From Synechococcus sp. AG-683-C23 (GTDB taxonomy: Bacteria > Cyanobacteriota > Cyanobacteriia > PCC-6307 > Cyanobiaceae): a stretch of DNA of 64,000 nt. Both the position numbers and the translations under genes were made by a program. The notes beneath the pieces are model-generated. The model made no database searches. It saw nothing but the letters and a program-made list of their open reading frames with translations, and was not told where the DNA came from. This document shows, piece by piece, positions 38,686-50,673 of the stretch. The first letter of the stretch is position 1, and each line of letters begins with the position of its first letter. Where the stretch lies: the NCBI GenBank assembly GCA_003208835.1, contig QCVD01000001.1:1-64000 (forward strand), read 5' to 3'.

Positions 38686-39023
38686 TTTTGAAACTGACCA
38701 AACTGAGCTTCGTATAAAGCATCTTCTTGACCCGTTTTGAGAGTGAGGTCAGCACGGGGATAGGACACACACAACAGGGCATAGCCATGGGCCTGAAGGT
38801 CGGAGCGAAGACCCATGGCATCGGGCTGATCCACACTGCCCGCCTTAATCACGGCCGCACAGGTGGTGCAGACACCAGTACAGCAAGAACTAGGAAGGCT
38901 GATATTCGCGGCCTCGGCTCCGTTCAACACCGTTTGATCCGCTCGACAGGGGAATTGATGGACTTCACCCTCAATTTCAGCAGACACGGAATAGGTGGCC
39001 ACGACTGCTGATGTGTCAGACAT
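38682..39023 (-). CDS. [2Fe-2S] ferredoxin
   Basis: 113 residues from the ATG at 39023 (MSDTSAVVATYSVSAEIEGE). Cluster motif SSCCTGVCTTC with a fourth Cys in ALLCVSYPRADL. Compared with petF it has a longer N-terminus and a C-terminal tail EAQFGQFQK, and two adjacent Cys in the first motif, so it is a distinct paralog, possibly serving a special reductase. The frame extends to 39128 but the upstream part has no ferredoxin similarity. It begins the small operon running to 37005. Confidence 0.9.
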   Translation of the reverse strand: MSDTSAVVATYSVSAEIEGEVHQFPCRADQTVLNGAEAANISLPSSCCTGVCTTCAAVIKAGSVDQPDAMGLRSDLQAHGYALLCVSYPRADLTLKTGQEDALYEAQFGQFQK

Positions 39024-39055
39024 CCCGTCAAAAGTTACCTCTGTAGGTGATTCTC

Positions 39056-39766
39056 TCAGGCAGAGGGTGGATTTTGCTGGGCCCACGCGTTGGGATGCGG
39101 AGCCAAGTATTCCGGTGGATCGTCGCAATCTGGAGCCGTGAGCACGAAATCAAAACTGATCGAGCAGCGCAACGCCTCAGGATCGGTGTTGGGCAAAACG
39201 CTGTGGTCCAAACGGGACGGAAACAGCACCAACAAACCAGATTGCGGAGCCAGGTCCCAGTGATCGGCATTGAGCGGATGCCCTTCAGCAATGGGACCTC
39301 CATGGCCAACAGCAAGTCCGGGGACAAGTTCGTTGATTCGATGGGGCGCCTGAAGGCGCAGACACCCCTCCTCACCCACACCGCTACCGGTGAGGTAGAG
39401 CACCGCACTGAGATGGGCATTGGGATGGTGATGACGACCGACCACCTGATCCCAATCGCTCAACACGGGCCAACATCGCTGAAGGTGCAGAGCCACTTGA
39501 GAACGCTCAAAGCCCACCGCCTCGAGATAATTCCATGCCTGATCCGCCACCTGCTGTGTTAAGTCCACGAAATCTGGGTGCTGATGCAACTGCCAGGCGC
39601 CATGGAGATCGCCAGTCCAGGCACATCCTTCTGTGGGATTTCCGGTCGCATCCCCCCGCAAGCCAAACAGCACCTGAAGCTGTCCTGCCACATCCAAAGG
39701 ATCCAAGGCCAGCTGCACCGTTGCAATGGCAGTGGGAAAAAGCTGATGAAGCTGCATCGTCACCAC
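39056..39766 (-). CDS. putative 2OG-Fe(II) oxygenase (TIGR02466-like)
   Basis: 236 residues. WDQVVGRHHHPNAHLSAVLY and LLVLFPSRLDHSVLPNTD carry the HxD/H pattern of the double-stranded beta-helix oxygenases, followed by RCSISFDFVL; the start MQLHQLFPTAI also fits the TIGR02466 group (putative 2-oxoglutarate/Fe(II) oxygenases common in cyanobacteria and their phages). Substrate unknown. The start may be MQLHQ four codons in. It lies just downstream of the atp operon terminator, on the same strand. Confidence 0.8.
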   Translation of the reverse strand: MVTMQLHQLFPTAIATVQLALDPLDVAGQLQVLFGLRGDATGNPTEGCAWTGDLHGAWQLHQHPDFVDLTQQVADQAWNYLEAVGFERSQVALHLQRCWPVLSDWDQVVGRHHHPNAHLSAVLYLTGSGVGEEGCLRLQAPHRINELVPGLAVGHGGPIAEGHPLNADHWDLAPQSGLLVLFPSRLDHSVLPNTDPEALRCSISFDFVLTAPDCDDPPEYLAPHPNAWAQQNPPSA

Positions 39767-39772
39767 ACCACT

Positions 39773-39800
39773 AAAAAAGCCAGCCCCCGAAGGAACCGGC
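39773..39800 (-). terminator. intrinsic terminator of the main atp operon
   Basis: On the minus strand a nine-base stem (GCCGGTTCC with GGGGCTGGC, some G-T pairs) capped by a TTCG loop and followed by six T. Directly after atpC-gamma and before the oxygenase gene. Confidence 0.8.
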
Positions 39801-39824
39801 CATCAACACAATCCATTGGAACGA

Positions 39825-40778
39825 TTAACCGCCGGCAGCAGCGGAACCGCCCACCACTTCAAGGATTTCCTGGGTAATCGCGGCTTGACGCGCCTTGTTG
39901 TAGTCAAGGGTCAGCGTCTTCGCCAATTCCTTGGCGTTATCGCTGGCGTTGTTCATGGCCGTCATACGACTCGCCAATTCCGACGCAGCTGATTCCTGCA
40001 AACAGCGCAAAAGCTGATTTTGCAAGTACAACGGCAATAAAGCATTGAGCAGCTGGTCAGGGCTTTGCTCAAAAACGATGTCCGAAGGGATTTTTGGAGC
40101 GGAGTTAGCAGTGCTACCACCAGGCTCTACCGTCAAACGACCCTGATTGGTGGTGAGATTGAAGATCTCATCCTCGGGATCAGCGATGTCTTGAGGATCG
40201 AGGGGAAGCAGCGTTTGCAGAACAGGCTTACAGCTCACCAAATTGATGAACTTGGTGAACACCATCTCCACCCGGTCAGTCCCGGCTGCCATGAATTCAG
40301 CCAACAGGTCGGTTGCGATCGTGTTGGCCTCATCGGCGGTTGGGACCTGTTCCAAGCCAGTGATTTTGGCCTGGATTGGGTAATCCCGATTGGTGAAATA
40401 ACTGATCGCTTTGCTGCCGATCACCACCAGCTTCACGTTGAAGCCCTTGCCCTTCAGCTCAGCAAACCGTTGTTCGGTGCGCTTGATGATGTTGGCGTTG
40501 TAACCACCGCAAAGGCCGCGGTCGCCAGTGATGGCAACAAGCGTGATCGTTTCAACGGTGCGCTGTTCCATAAGTGGAGCCTCAGCCTCCTCAAAGCGCA
40601 TCCTGGATTGAAGATTTTCGAGGATGCGAGAAAGGCGATCAGCGAAGGGCCGGCTCTTAAGAACCTGCTCCTGGGCACGCCGAACCTTGGCCGCTGCCAC
40701 GAGGCGCATGGCCTCAGTGATCTTGCGGGTGTTCTTGACTGATTTGATCCGATCTCGGATGTCTTTGAGATTTGCCAT
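39825..40778 (-). CDS. atpG: ATP synthase F1 gamma subunit
   Basis: 317 residues. N-terminal [20 protein letters not shown] and C-terminal [20 protein letters not shown] are the family-wide rotor helices. Residues about 195-230 hold the cyanobacterial/chloroplast-type insert ([20 protein letters not shown]), without the pair of cysteines that makes the plant enzyme thiol-regulated. Last gene of the main operon. Naming follows the Escherichia coli scheme; in cyanobacteria it is often called atpC. Confidence 0.97.
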   Translation of the reverse strand: MANLKDIRDRIKSVKNTRKITEAMRLVAAAKVRRAQEQVLKSRPFADRLSRILENLQSRMRFEEAEAPLMEQRTVETITLVAITGDRGLCGGYNANIIKRTEQRFAELKGKGFNVKLVVIGSKAISYFTNRDYPIQAKITGLEQVPTADEANTIATDLLAEFMAAGTDRVEMVFTKFINLVSCKPVLQTLLPLDPQDIADPEDEIFNLTTNQGRLTVEPGGSTANSAPKIPSDIVFEQSPDQLLNALLPLYLQNQLLRCLQESAASELASRMTAMNNASDNAKELAKTLTLDYNKARQAAITQEILEVVGGSAAAGG

Positions 40779-40791
40779 GTCGGCTGCTCCG

Positions 40792-42369
<1,578 letters not shown>

Positions 42370-42918
42370 TCAGCTCGCCTTGGCGAGTGCCAGACCGAGA
42401 CGTCGAACCTGACCAGCCAAGCTGGCATCGATCACTTGAGAGCCAAGACTCACAACAAAACCGCCAATCAAGGCAGGGTCGACGCTGAGGTCGATATCAA
42501 CCTTGGAGGTGCCGGCCATGGCCTGCACTTTCTGCGAAAGGGAAGCCTGCTGAGCTTCGGAGAGTGGCTTCGCAGAACGAACGTGGGCCAAGGTGATGCC
42601 CTGCTGTTCGCGATACAACTCAAGGAAACGGTTCATCACCGCTTCAAAAGCCTGTAAGCGCTGACGATCAGCCAGAACCTTCAAAAGATTCATCAACGAA
42701 GGCGTCACTTGCTCAGCCAAAAGGCTTTGAAGAGCCTTCTTCTTGGAGGAGGGCTCGAGAACAGGCGACACCATGGCGTCGCGAAATTCAGCCGAGCTGT
42801 CCCAAACATCCAAGAGCTGCTTGCACTGCTCGGACACTATTTGAGATTCACCGCGAGCTTCAGTTACCTGAAGTAAGGCTTCGGCGTAAGGCGTCGCAAG
42901 AGAGTTAAGGAGAGGCAT
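42370..42918 (-). CDS. atpH: ATP synthase F1 delta subunit
   Basis: 182 residues, the OSCP/delta family: MPLLNSLATPYAEALLQVTE at the N-terminus and PALIGGFVVSLGSQVIDASL near 150, a hallmark. Connects F1 to the peripheral stalk. Its start shares bases with the atpF stop (42918), giving translational coupling. Confidence 0.96.
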   Translation of the reverse strand: MPLLNSLATPYAEALLQVTEARGESQIVSEQCKQLLDVWDSSAEFRDAMVSPVLEPSSKKKALQSLLAEQVTPSLMNLLKVLADRQRLQAFEAVMNRFLELYREQQGITLAHVRSAKPLSEAQQASLSQKVQAMAGTSKVDIDLSVDPALIGGFVVSLGSQVIDASLAGQVRRLGLALAKAS

Positions 42919-43400
42919 CAGGCGTTCTCCAGATTGCGAATGGAGGAATCGATCAACCGGGACTGCGCTGCATCATCGAGACGGCCTGGCAGGTCGGTCA
43001 GCACCTTGTCGATCGCGGCCATGGCAGCTTCACGACGCAGAGCATCTTTGATCCGGGAAGCTTCGGCGTCAGCATCGGCGGAAGCACCTTGCTTGATGGA
43101 AGCCATCACGGAAATGGTGCGTTTCTCGCCTTCCGCTCGGATCGCAGCAGCACGCTTTTGGCCATCAACCCTAATTTGCTCTGCTTTTTGCTGAGCGGCA
43201 GCAAGCTCGGATTGAGCCTTAGTGAGCTCTTCAGTTGCCGTTTTTAAACGTGCCTCAGCATCCTGAAGGTCCTGAAGAATTGCTGAGCGACGACGCTCAA
43301 GAATGCCACCAAGGAAACCTCGAAGGAACCAAAACAGCACACCGATAACGATGGCCAGGTTGACCAGATTGGTCTCGAGGAGATTGAAATTGAGGTTCAT
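42918..43400 (-). CDS. atpF: ATP synthase Fo b subunit
   Basis: 160 residues: a membrane anchor at about 12-32 (LVNLAIVIGVLFWFLRGFLG) then a long charged coiled coil (LKTATEELTKAQSELAAAQQ). Forms the peripheral stalk with b'. The start overlaps the stop of the b' gene by one base and its end overlaps atpH by one base. Confidence 0.96.
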   Translation of the reverse strand: MNLNFNLLETNLVNLAIVIGVLFWFLRGFLGGILERRRSAILQDLQDAEARLKTATEELTKAQSELAAAQQKAEQIRVDGQKRAAAIRAEGEKRTISVMASIKQGASADADAEASRIKDALRREAAMAAIDKVLTDLPGRLDDAAQSRLIDSSIRNLENA

Positions 43401-43864
43401 CAGGCAGCCAGCAATCGGTCGATGATCGTGGAGCTGAGCTGATCCACCTTGCCCTTGAGTTGAGCTCGTGCAGATTCACGCTCGGCTTCAATACCGCGGC
43501 GACTCTCTTCCTTGGTGCGGTTTGCTTCAGCTTCGGCCTGAGCGAGCGCTTCGCGATAGAGGCCATCGACCTCCTTTTCCGCATCGACGATCACCGACTG
43601 AACGGCCTGTCGAGCAGCCTTCAGCTGTTCAGCCAAATCAGCTTCCAGATGTTCAACCTGGGCGAGCTTTTGCTTGGCATCAGCACGACTGGTGGAAATA
43701 AAGCCCTCTCGATCTTCCACGACCTTGCCGACCGGACGGAAGAAGAGAGCATTGAGAAGGAAGGTGAGGAGAACCACCTGAACCGCCATAAGCGGAAGGG
43801 TGGCATCGAGGTCAAAAAGACCTCCCTCCGGAACACCTGCTTCAGCGAGCAGAAGCCAGGTCAT
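43400..43864 (-). CDS. atpG': ATP synthase Fo b' subunit
   Basis: 154 residues with one membrane span near 26-46 ([20 protein letters not shown]), the [15 protein letters not shown] motif and a coiled-coil tail. The duplicated b/b' pair is characteristic of photosynthetic bacteria. The gene lies between atpE and atpF. Confidence 0.95.
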   Translation of the reverse strand: MTWLLLAEAGVPEGGLFDLDATLPLMAVQVVLLTFLLNALFFRPVGKVVEDREGFISTSRADAKQKLAQVEHLEADLAEQLKAARQAVQSVIVDAEKEVDGLYREALAQAEAEANRTKEESRRGIEAERESARAQLKGKVDQLSSTIIDRLLAA

Positions 43865-43934
43865 GGAAGGGTGCGCTGGGAAGGAATCGAAACGTGGATG
43901 TCAGTCAAGGGGACGTCATGTCCCCCCGGTCTGA

Positions 43935-44294
<360 letters not shown>

Positions 44295-44349
44295 CTACGC
44301 GCGGAGTTTTTAGCAGATCGCCGGGTAAAAGCGAAAGGGGTTGGTACCG

Positions 44350-45075
44350 CTAATGGGCCTCGTGGAGACCTTCACCGATGTAGAAGGCAGCCAAGGTCGC
44401 GAAAATCAGTGCCTGAATGGCACTGGTAAACAGACCGAGAAGCATGACTGGCAGGGGCACGATCAAGGGGACCAAATAAACCAGCACTCCCACTGCCAAT
44501 TCGTCGGCAAGGATGTTTCCAAACAAACGGAAGGAGAGGGAGAGGGGCTTCGTGAATTCCTCGATGATCTTGAACGGGAGCATGATTGGAGTCGGCTCCA
44601 CATACAGCTCGAAGAATCGCAATCCCTTACGGCTCAGACCCGCGTAGAAGTAGGCCAACGTCACCAACAGGGCCATCGCCACTGTGGTGTTGATGTCTGC
44701 GGTTGGAGCACCAAGCTCACCTTCAGGTAGCTCGATGATTTTCCAAGGAATCAGCGCTCCGCCCCAGTTGCTCACGAAGATGAACAGGAACAGAGTGCCA
44801 ATAAACGGAAGCCAGTCGCGGTAGTACTTCTCGCCGATTTGATCCCGAGCCAGGTCTCGGATGAAGTCCCAAAGGAACTCCATAAGGTTCTGCAGACCTA
44901 TCGGGTCACGCTTCATGCCACGCGTGCCGACAAGCACGAAGGCGAGAAGAATGGCGATCAAGATCCAGGAGCTCAGAAACACCTGGCCGTGCAGATACAG
45001 ATCACCGATCTGCCAGTACAGGTGGTGGCCCACTTCCAGTTTGGCAAACGGGAGTGAGAGGGGCATCAAAGCCAT
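44350..45075 (-). CDS. atpB: ATP synthase Fo a subunit
   Basis: 241 residues with five to six membrane spans. [20 protein letters not shown] near 180 contains the essential Arg that faces the c ring, and the end [10 protein letters not shown] is typical of cyanobacterial a subunits. Second gene of the operon after atp1. Sometimes named atpI in plastid-type nomenclature. Confidence 0.97.
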   Translation of the reverse strand: MALMPLSLPFAKLEVGHHLYWQIGDLYLHGQVFLSSWILIAILLAFVLVGTRGMKRDPIGLQNLMEFLWDFIRDLARDQIGEKYYRDWLPFIGTLFLFIFVSNWGGALIPWKIIELPEGELGAPTADINTTVAMALLVTLAYFYAGLSRKGLRFFELYVEPTPIMLPFKIIEEFTKPLSLSFRLFGNILADELAVGVLVYLVPLIVPLPVMLLGLFTSAIQALIFATLAAFYIGEGLHEAH

Positions 45076-45099
45076 GGGTGCAGAAAAAAGTGCTCAGCC

Positions 45100-45468
45100 T
45101 CAGCTGTCGAAGACGTGCTGAAGAATCAGGGCGGGCTTGTATAGAAGGAATCCCAGGAAGGCAGGCAGCAGATCGAGCTGGGGCAACTTGGCCGCTCCAA
45201 CCACAAGCAGGATTGGAACGAGGAGTTGAAAACGCCCCAGTCCACGGGACTGGTCACTGAGCCTGGCCACACTGCGGGCGAGCAAACGCACGTACAAAAG
45301 TCCGGCGCATGCACCCACAAGAACACTGCTAGCCACAAAAAGATTCATAGTGAAAGCCACGATCGGAACCGTGACAAGCGACACCAGAACGGTGGCTATC
45401 AGCAGACGGCGCTGAAGACGGTAAAAATCCTCCAGACGACACCTGAAATGGCGCGCGGAATCTATCAC
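45100..45468 (-). CDS. atp1: ATP synthase-associated protein I (gene 1)
   Basis: 122 residues with about four hydrophobic stretches (25-45, 47-70, 90-103, 103-118). Position at the head of the operon directly before atpB, and its small polytopic character, match the atp1/AtpI family, thought to help assemble the c ring or act in Mg transport. Sequence is poorly conserved, so the identification rests mostly on context. Confidence 0.85.
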   Translation of the reverse strand: MIDSARHFRCRLEDFYRLQRRLLIATVLVSLVTVPIVAFTMNLFVASSVLVGACAGLLYVRLLARSVARLSDQSRGLGRFQLLVPILLVVGAAKLPQLDLLPAFLGFLLYKPALILQHVFDS

Positions 45469-45481
45469 GCGTCTTTCGCCT

Positions 45482-46651
45482 TTATTGCCTCAGCAAAAGA
45501 ATCTGACGATCGACAAGGTCTCTCAATAGGTCCGCGGAGCCCATCGAACCCAGGGCTGCATCGGGCTGAGCATCGACGCAGCGGAGCAACTCTTTCGCCG
45601 CATCGCTGAGCTGGATTGGTTCCATATTGCGGCCAAGGATGGGGTCGGGCTCCCCCCATAAACAAGGCTGTCGCAGCCCTCTCGCCGCCGCTAGATCAGC
45701 ATCGGTTCGAACGCTGGTGACCACGGGGGCCTCAGACAGGAAAAACTCGAAATGGCTGATATCTGGATCGAGTTGCTCGATCAACGCCCACTGCTGAACG
45801 GTGGGCAAAGCTTGGGCCCTCTCCAAAAGCTCACCCTGCAGCAGACGGGCTGGATCCCACACTTCTGGATTCGAGAAACCAGCGAACTGCAGGCCAGCAG
45901 TTTTGATGAATGCGAACAATCGTTCGAGGTTGTAACTGGTCTCCTGTGGGTGCAGATACATATCCGCAAAGTTGGCATCGGGAGCGCAGTCCACAGTCCA
46001 GCGTTGCTCATGGTGACGACGCAACCGATTGGATTCAGGCAAGGTTTCGAACAACTCCCGACCGAGACGCAGGCCATCCCCACCGGTACCGGCCTGAAGC
46101 AATGTCAGTGCTTTTTGGGTGCGATGGATTTCCCAGCGCCCTGCATCGGCATAGAGAAAGAGATGCAGCAGTCCCTGGGGAGCCAGAAGATTGGCAAGAG
46201 CAGCAAGCCCGGCTTCCGGCTCCCGAAGGTGGTGAAGCACGCCAACGGAATTGATGTAGTCGAAGGGGGGTTCATCACCCAGATCCAAAAGACTGCGCTG
46301 CTCTTGCCGTAACGACCGAACGGCCTGACGCGCTCCGGATCGTTTCAAACGTTCCTGTGCCACCGCCAAGGCTCCATCGCTGATATCCACGCCGACAACA
46401 TCGGCACCAGGATTGAGATGACATAAGTAGTCCGTGCTGACGCCAGTGCCACAACCCGCGTCAAGGATGCGCGGCTGCTCCTGTCCCGTTGGAATCACGC
46501 CATGCACGGAGGCCAGCACGCTGCGATGGCACCAACGCCAGTTGTATCCAGGCGGCGGGCCATCCTGCAGTGGATCTCCAGGGAATGGGAAGCGGTCATA
46601 AAACGCACTCACTACCGGGGTGGCGGCATCACTAGGACGGGCCTGTGCCAT
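45482..46651 (-). CDS. class I SAM-dependent methyltransferase
   Basis: About 389 residues from MAQARPSDAATPVVSAFYDR at 46651. The Rossmann SAM-binding motif ILDAGCGTGVSTDYLC is at about 62-77, with VVGVDISDGALAVA and SVGVLHHL following. The C-terminal 200 residues (LFETLPESNRLRRHHEQRWT and onward) form an extra domain common in cyanobacterial proteins of this type. Substrate unknown. The open frame extends to 46747 (other Mets at 46684 and 46729). Divergent from apcE; its start region contains the apcE promoter. Confidence 0.82.
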   Translation of the reverse strand: MAQARPSDAATPVVSAFYDRFPFPGDPLQDGPPPGYNWRWCHRSVLASVHGVIPTGQEQPRILDAGCGTGVSTDYLCHLNPGADVVGVDISDGALAVAQERLKRSGARQAVRSLRQEQRSLLDLGDEPPFDYINSVGVLHHLREPEAGLAALANLLAPQGLLHLFLYADAGRWEIHRTQKALTLLQAGTGGDGLRLGRELFETLPESNRLRRHHEQRWTVDCAPDANFADMYLHPQETSYNLERLFAFIKTAGLQFAGFSNPEVWDPARLLQGELLERAQALPTVQQWALIEQLDPDISHFEFFLSEAPVVTSVRTDADLAAARGLRQPCLWGEPDPILGRNMEPIQLSDAAKELLRCVDAQPDAALGSMGSADLLRDLVDRQILLLRQ

Positions 46652-46797
46652 TAAGCTTTTGATCGATGCTGCCGAGCATTTCATGGCGAAGCCTGTCGCC
46701 ATCGCAAGCACCGCAGGGCCTGCAAACATTTGTTCATAGGGAGGCAAACCGACAAGGGATGAGCCGTAACGTGGCTAGATCTGGTTTGCTTCCGTCG

Positions 46798-49728
46798 ATG
46801 ACAGTGACCGCCAGCAGCGGCAGCCCGCGCGTGTCTCCCCAGCTGTTCGACACCCTGCCAGTTGCCAGTGTTCGTCAGGCCGAACAGCAGGACCGCTTCC
46901 CTGACTCAGTCGAGCTCGCCACGCTCGTTACCTTTTTCCGAAGTGGCCAAGACCGCATTGAAGCGGCAAGGATCATGGCGGCCAATGCCGAAGCGATTGT
47001 GGCTCGCGCGGCCAATCGCATTTTTGTTGGGGGCACACCGCTGTCCTTCTTGGAGTCGCCTCTCACCACCGGTGAAGCCACCCGAGCCACCAGTGCCACC
47101 GATGCCACCCCGCTTGCCTCGGACCAAGCCGCCTTCCAAGACTCAATCCGCACCTTTACGGGCGATAGCGACAGCACGAAAACTGGGAATTTCTTCAGCC
47201 GCTTACTCGATGTCGGCGGCGGAGATGCGGATGTACGGGTCGTCTTGCCCACCGGCTTCAACGCCATCAGCGTTGCTAAGTATGGTCCCGCGTTCATGCG
47301 CAAATCCGTGCGGGACATGGGTTGGTTCCTCCGCTACGTGGGTTATGCCCTTGTTGCTGGAGATCCCAGCATCCTTGCGGTTAACACCCGTGGCCTGCGC
47401 GACATCCTGCAGGCGAATTGCTCGTTGGCTGCCACCAACGTTGCACTACAAGAGATGCGTGCTGCATCAGCGCTTCTTTTAAAAGACAGACCAGAAGCGC
47501 GCCAGTTGGCGATCGACTGCTTCAACGTGTTGTTGAAGGAACTGGCAGTGGCCACCCCCAGCACCCGGCAACGCCAAGGCAGCAAAGTGCAGCAGGGTTT
47601 ACAGCTGCCTGCCATCTATGCACTGGCCTCCGGAAGTAGCCAGCGTTTTGAGATGCGTCCTGGCTTATCCGGGGCAGAGAAGGCGGAAATTATCCGTGCT
47701 GCCTACCGCCAGGTGTTTGAACGGGACATCGCGAAGGGGTATTCACAAAACCCTTGCTCTGTGGAAGCCAGCCAGGTTGCCCAGGGACAAATCTCGATGC
47801 GCGAGTTCGTGCGTGCCCTAGGCCGCAGCAAGGAATATCGACAACAATTTCACGATCGTTTTGTCAACAGCCGTGTGGTGGAACTGGCCTATCGCCATTT
47901 CCTGGGTCGTGGGGTTAGCTCGATCGAAGAATTCAGAAAATCCTTTGCGATTGTGAGTGCCCAGGGCCTCAACGGCCTCGTGGATGTCTTGGTGAATTCC
48001 GCCGAGTACGCCCAAAACTTTGGCGAAGAAACCGTTCCTTACCTGCGGGATCTGGGCGAAGAAGCTCAAGAAAGCGCTGGTTGGGGCTCCAACCGCAAAT
48101 TGTTCAACTTCAGTGCACCGTTTGAAGGGGCCCCGCAGTACATCACCCTGTACGCGTCATACCGCCAACCCTTCGCCGATCAGCACGTCTATGGAGGCAG
48201 CAACGATCCCGTTGGCAATCAGTACGGCGCCATTTTCCCAAGTGGGACCGAGTCGGTCAGCACAAGGCCAGCGCCCTACGGCTACGACAGCCGTCGCCTA
48301 CTGGTGAGTAACGGCATGGCCTCTCCCGGCCAGATGAATAGCACCCAGTTCCGCAATAGCCGGCCTCGCAAGGTTGGCCCCCGGGTGATGCGACTTCAGC
48401 AAATTGCCACTGGTGGTTCCGTCAACCCAAAACGTGGCGGGCAGCCCAGTGTGCGCAACACCGAGTCCAGCACCCAAGCTGTGATCAACGCGGTTTATGT
48501 GCAAGTTCTCGGAAATGCTGGTTATGCCGGCGAACGGCTGACCTCGGCAGAAGCACGCCTCGAGAACGGTGACATTTGCCTCCGCGAGTTTGTACGAAGC
48601 ATCGCCCGCTCTGATGCGTTCCGGCGCCGTTACTGGAGCGGCTTGTACATCATCAAAGCGATTGAGGTGATGCATCGACGGCTCCTCGGACGTCCAACCT
48701 TTGGACGCTGGGAAATTGATGCCTTGTTTGATACGGCCGCACGCCATGGCTTCTATGGCGTGGTCGATGCTCTCGTCAACGGCGAGGAATACAACGATTG
48801 CTTCGGGGAAGACACCGTTCCATACGAACGGTTCATCACACCAAAAGACTTGAATGTGAGAAGGACAGCCACCCTCAATCGGGAGGTGACGCAATACGGC
48901 TACGACAGCTCGTCGTTTGTGCTGGGAAGTCGCCCCGATGCCAGCACAACACAGGTGTTCCGAGGAAGCGGTGACGTCACACGTCGCAATTTGGCTAGCG
49001 CAGCAAAAAGTTCCAGAACAGATTGGGCCAGCTTGGCCCGTAACTTCAGCCAAGGGGAAGACCTGCAGTCCAGCCTTCGCTTGATTCGCCTCGGTGAACC
49101 GCTTGGACGTGGCAAATCAACGCGGGGGCCTGGACTCTCGCCGGCGAGATCAACATCCACACCACCACCGCTCACCCCGATGACTCGGGCTCTGTCGATT
49201 GGAATCACTGGTGCAAATGGCTACCGGCTGCGCTCAAGCTTGCCAACAACCTTGCGATTAACTCGGCCTTGCTCCGAAAGTGATTTGCAATCGATCATTA
49301 ATGCCACTTACAAGCAAATTCTCAATCGAGTTCCACTGCAAGATGAACGCCTGACTGCGGCCGAATCACGACTCCGCAATGAAGACACATCGCTGAACCA
49401 ATTTGTTGAAGAAATCGCCATGGGTGAAGCCTTCCAGACAAGGCTTTTCAACATGGCCCCTTTAAGAGCGGCGTCAGCGGCAACAATGGCTCTGCTGGGT
49501 CGAGCCGCTGCACCATCGGAAGTGAGCCGTTTTTTAACCATCCGTGCTCAAGAGGGTCAGCCCGCAGCCATTCAGGAGTTGCTCGACAAGCGACCTGAGA
49601 TGGACACAGTTCCACGTATGGATGGCATGAATACGCGTGCTGGCGTTAGCCAAGCGACCCAGCAGCGGACCGCTGCGCTGTATCGCGGTAACGCCGCCAT
49701 CAATCCGCCGTCTGGGGACGCGATCTAA
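46798..49728 (+). CDS. apcE: phycobilisome core-membrane linker (ApcE, L-CM)
   Basis: 976 residues from the ATG at 46798 (MTVTASSGSPRVSPQLFDTL). The N-terminal phycobilin domain (about 20-250) has an inserted loop (77-155) and the bilin Cys in ILQANCSLAAT at about 198. Three PBS-linker repeats follow (about 278-420, 555-690, 820-940), each with the pattern AAYRQVFERD or equivalent, then EFVRALGRS and FGEETVPY. Three repeats suggest a tricylindrical core. It anchors the phycobilisome to thylakoids and is the terminal emitter. The open frame upstream to 46666 is not part of the protein. Confidence 0.97.
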   Translation: MTVTASSGSPRVSPQLFDTLPVASVRQAEQQDRFPDSVELATLVTFFRSGQDRIEAARIMAANAEAIVARAANRIFVGGTPLSFLESPLTTGEATRATSATDATPLASDQAAFQDSIRTFTGDSDSTKTGNFFSRLLDVGGGDADVRVVLPTGFNAISVAKYGPAFMRKSVRDMGWFLRYVGYALVAGDPSILAVNTRGLRDILQANCSLAATNVALQEMRAASALLLKDRPEARQLAIDCFNVLLKELAVATPSTRQRQGSKVQQGLQLPAIYALASGSSQRFEMRPGLSGAEKAEIIRAAYRQVFERDIAKGYSQNPCSVEASQVAQGQISMREFVRALGRSKEYRQQFHDRFVNSRVVELAYRHFLGRGVSSIEEFRKSFAIVSAQGLNGLVDVLVNSAEYAQNFGEETVPYLRDLGEEAQESAGWGSNRKLFNFSAPFEGAPQYITLYASYRQPFADQHVYGGSNDPVGNQYGAIFPSGTESVSTRPAPYGYDSRRLLVSNGMASPGQMNSTQFRNSRPRKVGPRVMRLQQIATGGSVNPKRGGQPSVRNTESSTQAVINAVYVQVLGNAGYAGERLTSAEARLENGDICLREFVRSIARSDAFRRRYWSGLYIIKAIEVMHRRLLGRPTFGRWEIDALFDTAARHGFYGVVDALVNGEEYNDCFGEDTVPYERFITPKDLNVRRTATLNREVTQYGYDSSSFVLGSRPDASTTQVFRGSGDVTRRNLASAAKSSRTDWASLARNFSQGEDLQSSLRLIRLGEPLGRGKSTRGPGLSPARSTSTPPPLTPMTRALSIGITGANGYRLRSSLPTTLRLTRPCSESDLQSIINATYKQILNRVPLQDERLTAAESRLRNEDTSLNQFVEEIAMGEAFQTRLFNMAPLRAASAATMALLGRAAAPSEVSRFLTIRAQEGQPAAIQELLDKRPEMDTVPRMDGMNTRAGVSQATQQRTAALYRGNAAINPPSGDAI

Positions 49729-49755
49729 GGCGAAGCAGGCGAAGCAGGCGAAACA
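49729..49755 (+). repeat. 9-bp tandem repeat after apcE stop
   Basis: Three copies of GGCGAAGCA (the last with one change) directly after the apcE stop codon. If the stop were read through they would encode Gly-Glu-Ala repeats. A small slippage product; no function is evident. Confidence 0.7.
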
Positions 49756-50148
49756 ACGCCTCAACAACCAAGCGTCATAGCTGCACAAAAGTTGTGAATA
49801 AAACGTTCCGATGAGACCTTTCATCGGGACTTTTTATTGTTGGAAATTTAAAAGAATGAAATACAGGTGAACCATTGCGCCCCAATGGATCTCACAAACG
49901 GGGCGCGGCCATGAAGAACTGTTACCCAAGCCCAAAGCAACGGGCCAGCTCAGAGCAGAATGCCTCAGCCGACACGTTGAGCTCGAGGCCCACACCGATC
50001 CGTGTTGATCGTTGTGAACATCCTCGCTGCAAAACGCTTCGACACCCTGTCTCAGCCTTTACTCTGAGACTTGATCCCTCGGGATCTCCCCCTTATTCAC
50101 CGGATATCGGTCTCCTACGGGCGGCCGCTTGCTTCGAGGCAGAACTGC
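49756..50148. promoter_or_regulatory. apcE-apcA intergenic region
   Basis: About 390 bases between apcE and apcA. It has a terminator-like hairpin at 49806-49837 and, after it, an AT-rich patch (49838-49865) fit for the apcABC promoter. Two plus-strand frames in it are Pro/Ser/Arg-rich and look like shadows. Strong transcription of apcABC from here is expected from known cyanobacterial operons, but no promoter element was identified with certainty. Confidence 0.5.
49806..49837 (+). terminator. terminator-like hairpin after apcE
   Basis: CCGATGA and TCATCGG form a 7-bp stem with a six-base loop, followed after three bases by TTTTTATT. It would separate apcE from apcABC or attenuate read-through. 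Confidence 0.7.
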
Positions 50149-50634
50149 ATGAGCATCGTCTCCAACTCGATCATCAACGCGGACGCCGAAGCCCGCTATC
50201 TAAGCCCTGGCGAACTCGACCAGATCAAGGCTTTCGTAACTGGCGGTCAGCGCCGTTTACGGGTAGCTCAGGTTCTGTGCGAAAGCCGTGAGCGCATTGT
50301 TAAGCAGGCCGGCGGCCAGCTTTTCCAGAAGCGTCCTGATGTCATTTCTCCCGGCGGAAACGCCTACGGCGAAGAGATGACGGCCACATGCCTGCGCGAC
50401 ATGGATTACTACCTGCGCCTGGTGACCTACGGCATCGTTGCTGGCGACGTCACACCGATCGAAGAGATCGGTGTGATTGGCGCCAAGGAGCTTTACCGCT
50501 CTTTGGGCACGCCATTAGAAGCGATGGCAGAGGCCGTGCGTGAAATGAAGAATGTCGCCATGGGTCTTCTGACCGGCTCTGACGCCGATGAAGCAGGTAC
50601 CTACTTCGACTACGTGGTGGGCGCCCTCGCCTGA
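50149..50634 (+). CDS. apcA: allophycocyanin alpha subunit
   Basis: 161 residues ([20 protein letters not shown] at the start), with the bilin-binding Cys at 81 in [19 protein letters not shown]. Alpha chain of the phycobilisome core pigment. The upstream in-frame ATG at 50071 adds 26 residues without similarity. Followed by apcB at 39 bases. Confidence 0.98.
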   Translation: MSIVSNSIINADAEARYLSPGELDQIKAFVTGGQRRLRVAQVLCESRERIVKQAGGQLFQKRPDVISPGGNAYGEEMTATCLRDMDYYLRLVTYGIVAGDVTPIEEIGVIGAKELYRSLGTPLEAMAEAVREMKNVAMGLLTGSDADEAGTYFDYVVGALA

Positions 50635-50673
50635 ACACGCCGCTGATTTTCCTTCACGCCTTCCCACGCATCC

